Of a DNA stretch of 8,701 nt, positions 6,788 to 8,701 are shown one piece after another. Position numbers and translations under genes: made by a program. The DNA lies in NCBI GenBank assembly GCA_009885205.1, contig VFLE01000151.1, forward strand, positions 1 through 8,701, given 5' to 3'. This stretch comes from Candidatus Shapirobacteria bacterium (lineage in GTDB: Bacteria; Patescibacteriota; Microgenomatia; UBA12405). The notes under the pieces are model-generated. The model saw only the letters and a list, made by a program, of their open reading frames with translations. It ran no database searches and was not told the origin of the DNA. Each line of letters opens with the position of its first letter. Position 1 is the stretch's first letter.

Positions 6788-8050
6788 TTATTTAACAATC
6801 CCCACTCCAATATCATTACCATATTTATAAGCAATAGTATCCCTCAAAGTTTTTTTAGCAATTATATTAACTATTGGGTTTTTATCCCAATTACTATCAA
6901 TATCATTTTTAAATTTATCACCCACAAATTCACCAGCAAATCCGGCGTACAAAACACCTTTTTCTTTTTCTTTACTTAAATTAAAACTATTAAATTCAAA
7001 CTTTTTATTATCACAAACTTTACCCAAATAAAAATAACAATATGGTTTGGCATCGCCCACCAAACTACTAATTTGAATTTTATCAAATTTATTTAAATCC
7101 AATTTCCCAATTTCCTTATACCAAAATTCAAAAGCCAAAGGACGATTGTCCAGCCAATAATCACCCCTCACACTCAAATCATAAATCGAATTTATCCATC
7201 CAAATAAAATAAAAATAATCATCACTAGGCTAATTTTTTTGGCTCCCAAATACAAATTATAAAGACCCAAACTAATAATTACTGAGATTGGTATAGTCAC
7301 TAATACCAATCTTTTAAAAACCGCCCCCTCCGAAAAAACAAAATCAATCCAGGCTAAACCAATCATTATTAATAAAGAATTATTAAGTTTTTTATTGTTC
7401 AAATTAACCAAAAAATACAATCCCAAAACAAATAATAAAATTTCCGGCCAATAAAAAATTACTATCGACTTTTGTTCTAAAGGGTTAATTTCGGCAAAAA
7501 AAATAGATTCAAAGTCAAAAAATGGCAAAATTTCTCCCACAATTTGTTTATAGCTAATAAAAATTTTATTGTATGTTGCTCTCCTTACTGTCAGTGGTAA
7601 ATAAATCGAATTTCTAACACTATCCTCACTTGATATTCTTTTTGTTACCTCAAGTTGTGCATCTTGTAAGTCAATTTTATTAAAAATAGCTGGATTATTC
7701 CCCAAAATATTTACATTAAACAATATTAATATCAGCCCCAAAACCACCAAATAAAATTTATTATCCAGTCCTTTGTACAAAAATAGTGTAAAAATCAAAA
7801 TTTTGAGACAAATTAAGGGGTAAACCAGTACCAATACCAACATTAAAGGACTAATAACCAATGTCACCACCGAGTACCACCCTATATTTTTGACTTTTAA
7901 ATCAGATAAAATCTCTTTCCAAATTTTTATAGCGACGATCAACAAAATTAACGATAGCAACCGTAATATCCCCAAAGATATCTGTCCATTAAATCCAAAC
8001 AAATTCAATATACTTAATTGCTGTTCTGAGACTGGATATCCAAATATCAT
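6788..8050 (-). CDS. Shortened GT39-like membrane protein lacking the catalytic-loop motifs
   Basis: A 420-residue polytopic membrane protein, first gene of the minus-strand block. Its C-terminal two thirds follow the GT39-like neighbours. L-F-G-F-N-G-Q-I-S-L-G-I-L-R-L (17-31) matches their V-F-G-L-N-x-x-x-V-R-L. FESIFFAEINPLEQKS (180-195) with YWPEILLFVLGL (200-211) matches the segment before a late helix. V-F-K-R-L (244-248) sits at the H-x-x-R position. The soluble tail has F-W-Y-K-E (309-313), KFDKIQIS (321-328) and C-Y-F-Y-L-G-K-V-C (338-346), parallel to the K-Y-x-K-V and FLFxxKxD elements. Missing are TM1, the Asp-Glu loop, RxGFE and SxYxYSxAxxxxP. The ATG at 8050 cannot be moved far upstream: an in-frame TAA ends the frame at 8084-8086, inside the divergent gene. 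It may be an accessory or inactive relative, or a family I do not recognise. Confidence 0.8.
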   Translation of the reverse strand: MIFGYPVSEQQLSILNLFGFNGQISLGILRLLSLILLIVAIKIWKEILSDLKVKNIGWYSVVTLVISPLMLVLVLVYPLICLKILIFTLFLYKGLDNKFYLVVLGLILILFNVNILGNNPAIFNKIDLQDAQLEVTKRISSEDSVRNSIYLPLTVRRATYNKIFISYKQIVGEILPFFDFESIFFAEINPLEQKSIVIFYWPEILLFVLGLYFLVNLNNKKLNNSLLIMIGLAWIDFVFSEGAVFKRLVLVTIPISVIISLGLYNLYLGAKKISLVMIIFILFGWINSIYDLSVRGDYWLDNRPLAFEFWYKEIGKLDLNKFDKIQISSLVGDAKPYCYFYLGKVCDNKKFEFNSFNLSKEKEKGVLYAGFAGEFVGDKFKNDIDSNWDKNPIVNIIAKKTLRDTIAYKYGNDIGVGIVK

Positions 8051-8071
8051 TGTCTTAGTATAAAATATCTT
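8051..8071. promoter_or_regulatory. 21-base divergent start region with overlapping -10-like boxes
   Basis: These 21 bases are all that separates the ATG of the minus-strand block (8050) from the ATG of the plus-strand GT39-like gene (8072). The plus strand reads TATAAAAT at 8059-8066, giving a -10-like box (TATAAA or TAAAAT, each 5 of 6) ending 5 to 7 bases before its ATG. The minus strand reads TATACT (8062 down to 8057, 5 of 6 to TATAAT), six bases before its ATG. If both are used, transcripts would begin at or next to the start codons and be leaderless. No convincing -35 box is seen on either side, and A+T-rich DNA yields such boxes by chance. Confidence 0.4.
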
Positions 8072-8701
8072 ATGGCAAAAAACTTAATATTGTTATTAAT
8101 TATACTTTTTGCCTTCTTTATTCGCTTCTGGCAGCTAGACAACATCCCCCCTTCTTTGTTTGCTGATGAGGTTGATATTGCCTATCAAGTAAAAATTTTT
8201 AAAGCTACCGGTGGGGATTATTTTGGCAACAAATTTCCAATTCACTTTCACTCCTTTTCCGATTGGCGGACCTCACTCCAGATTTATTCTTCAGTTATTG
8301 TCAGCTATTTTACCTCAAACGATTTTTACATCGTTCGTCTACCTTCAGTAATTTATTCAACTATTGGTGTCTATTTAATTTATTTAATTACTGGTTCTCT
8401 TTACACCCCATTTTTATTGGCCATTTCTCCCTGGTCCATCCATTATGGCCGCACCGGCTTTGAAGTTTCTGGTATGTTAACCAGTCTACTGGCCGCCATT
8501 TATTTTTTTAAAAATAAACAATATTATTTATTTACATTTTTTCTTTGTCTCTCGCCTTATTTTTATAGCACCGCCAAATTATTTGTCCCTGTCATAATAT
8601 TATTGGCTTATTTCACTCATAAAAACAAATTAATTTTATTATTTGCCGTTTTATTACTTTTACCCTTAGGCATCGACACTGTCAAAGGCCAATCTGGCTT
8701 C
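8072..8701 (+). CDS. GT39-like membrane glycosyltransferase, 3'-partial
   Basis: An ATG at 8072 opens a frame of 210 codons with no stop before the right edge, so the C-terminal part lies outside. TM1 is at about 4-19, followed by L-D-N-I-P-P-S-L-F-A-D-E (22-33), in which D32-E33 is the Asp-Glu pair of the GT39 outer loop. Next are SFSDWRTSLQIY (61-72), close to SFSEWRAPGLMY in 1850-3403; AISPWSIHYGRTGFE (117-131); and SPYFYSTAKLFVP (161-173), all shared landmarks of the local paralogues. Expected role: transfer of a polyprenyl-phosphate-linked sugar at the outer face; specificity is unknown. The start is the first ATG in the frame after an upstream in-frame TGA at 8027. No Shine-Dalgarno sequence precedes it. 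It diverges from the minus-strand block across 21 bases and may head another operon. Confidence 0.9.
   Translation, partial: MAKNLILLLIILFAFFIRFWQLDNIPPSLFADEVDIAYQVKIFKATGGDYFGNKFPIHFHSFSDWRTSLQIYSSVIVSYFTSNDFYIVRLPSVIYSTIGVYLIYLITGSLYTPFLLAISPWSIHYGRTGFEVSGMLTSLLAAIYFFKNKQYYLFTFFLCLSPYFYSTAKLFVPVIILLAYFTHKNKLILLFAVLLLLPLGIDTVKGQSGF

Noticed and set aside
8263..8463. Short plus-strand open frame, rich in Phe, Leu and His
   Set aside because: It is an alternative frame within the GT39-like gene starting at 8072, which has all the expected family motifs in its own frame.
8051..8701. Idea that the missing N-terminus of the shortened GT39-like protein lies beyond 8050 and was split by an inversion
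   Set aside because: The frame stops at 8084-8086, and the divergent gene continues well past its own Asp-Glu loop through RTGFE and SPYFYSTA, so it is a separate full gene and not a displaced fragment.
1..8701. Alternative genetic code with TGA as Gly (found in some CPR lineages)
   Set aside because: No long frame contains in-frame TGA, and the TGA at 3397-3399 sits exactly at an ATGGTGA stop-start junction, so the standard bacterial code fits.

Overview
The window is AT-rich (roughly one third G+C by eye) and almost entirely protein-coding: only 24 of 8701 bases lie outside a gene. It carries eight genes, seven of them encoding membrane proteins. Six of these seven look like GT-C fold glycosyltransferases or their derivatives, mostly of the GT39/ArnT/PMT-like kind. 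There are no RNA genes, insertion sequences, CRISPR arrays or intergenic stretches of any size. The clustering of divergent GT39-like paralogues, the very tight packing, the low G+C and the absence of Shine-Dalgarno sequences suggest a Patescibacteria/CPR genome, perhaps Microgenomates-like. This is inference from style; no taxonomic marker gene is present. The standard bacterial code fits: TGA ends one gene and no reading frame contains an in-frame TGA.

Layout. (1) Bases 1-1924, plus strand: the C-terminal part of a GT39-like protein entering from the left edge, overlapped by 11 bases by a GT2-family glycosyltransferase. (2) Bases 1850-8050, minus strand: a five-gene, probably co-transcribed block, read from right to left. 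Its order is a shortened GT39-like protein without the catalytic-loop motifs (6788-8050), a full GT39-like protein (5142-6785), a second type of GT-C protein resembling GT87/PIG-M enzymes (3944-5140), a small membrane-anchored beta-rich protein (3397-3963), and another full GT39-like protein (1850-3403). Junctions are +2, +1, -20 and -7 bases. The last gene collides tail to tail with the GT2 gene, overlapping by 75 bases. (3) Bases 8072-8701, plus strand: the N-terminal 210 residues of a further GT39-like protein that runs off the right edge, divergent from the minus-strand block across only 21 bases.

How they could work together: GT2 enzymes use nucleotide sugars on the cytoplasmic side, either extending a lipid-linked glycan or charging a polyprenyl phosphate. 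GT-C enzymes use polyprenyl-phosphate sugars on the outer face. The window therefore reads as part of an envelope glycan or protein-glycosylation locus. Acceptor and sugar identities cannot be read from the sequence. The points most worth a second look are the motif-less GT39 paralogue, the free-standing beta-sandwich protein, the G+C-rich palindrome inside a GT39 coding region, the 21-base divergent control region and the 75-base convergent overlap.
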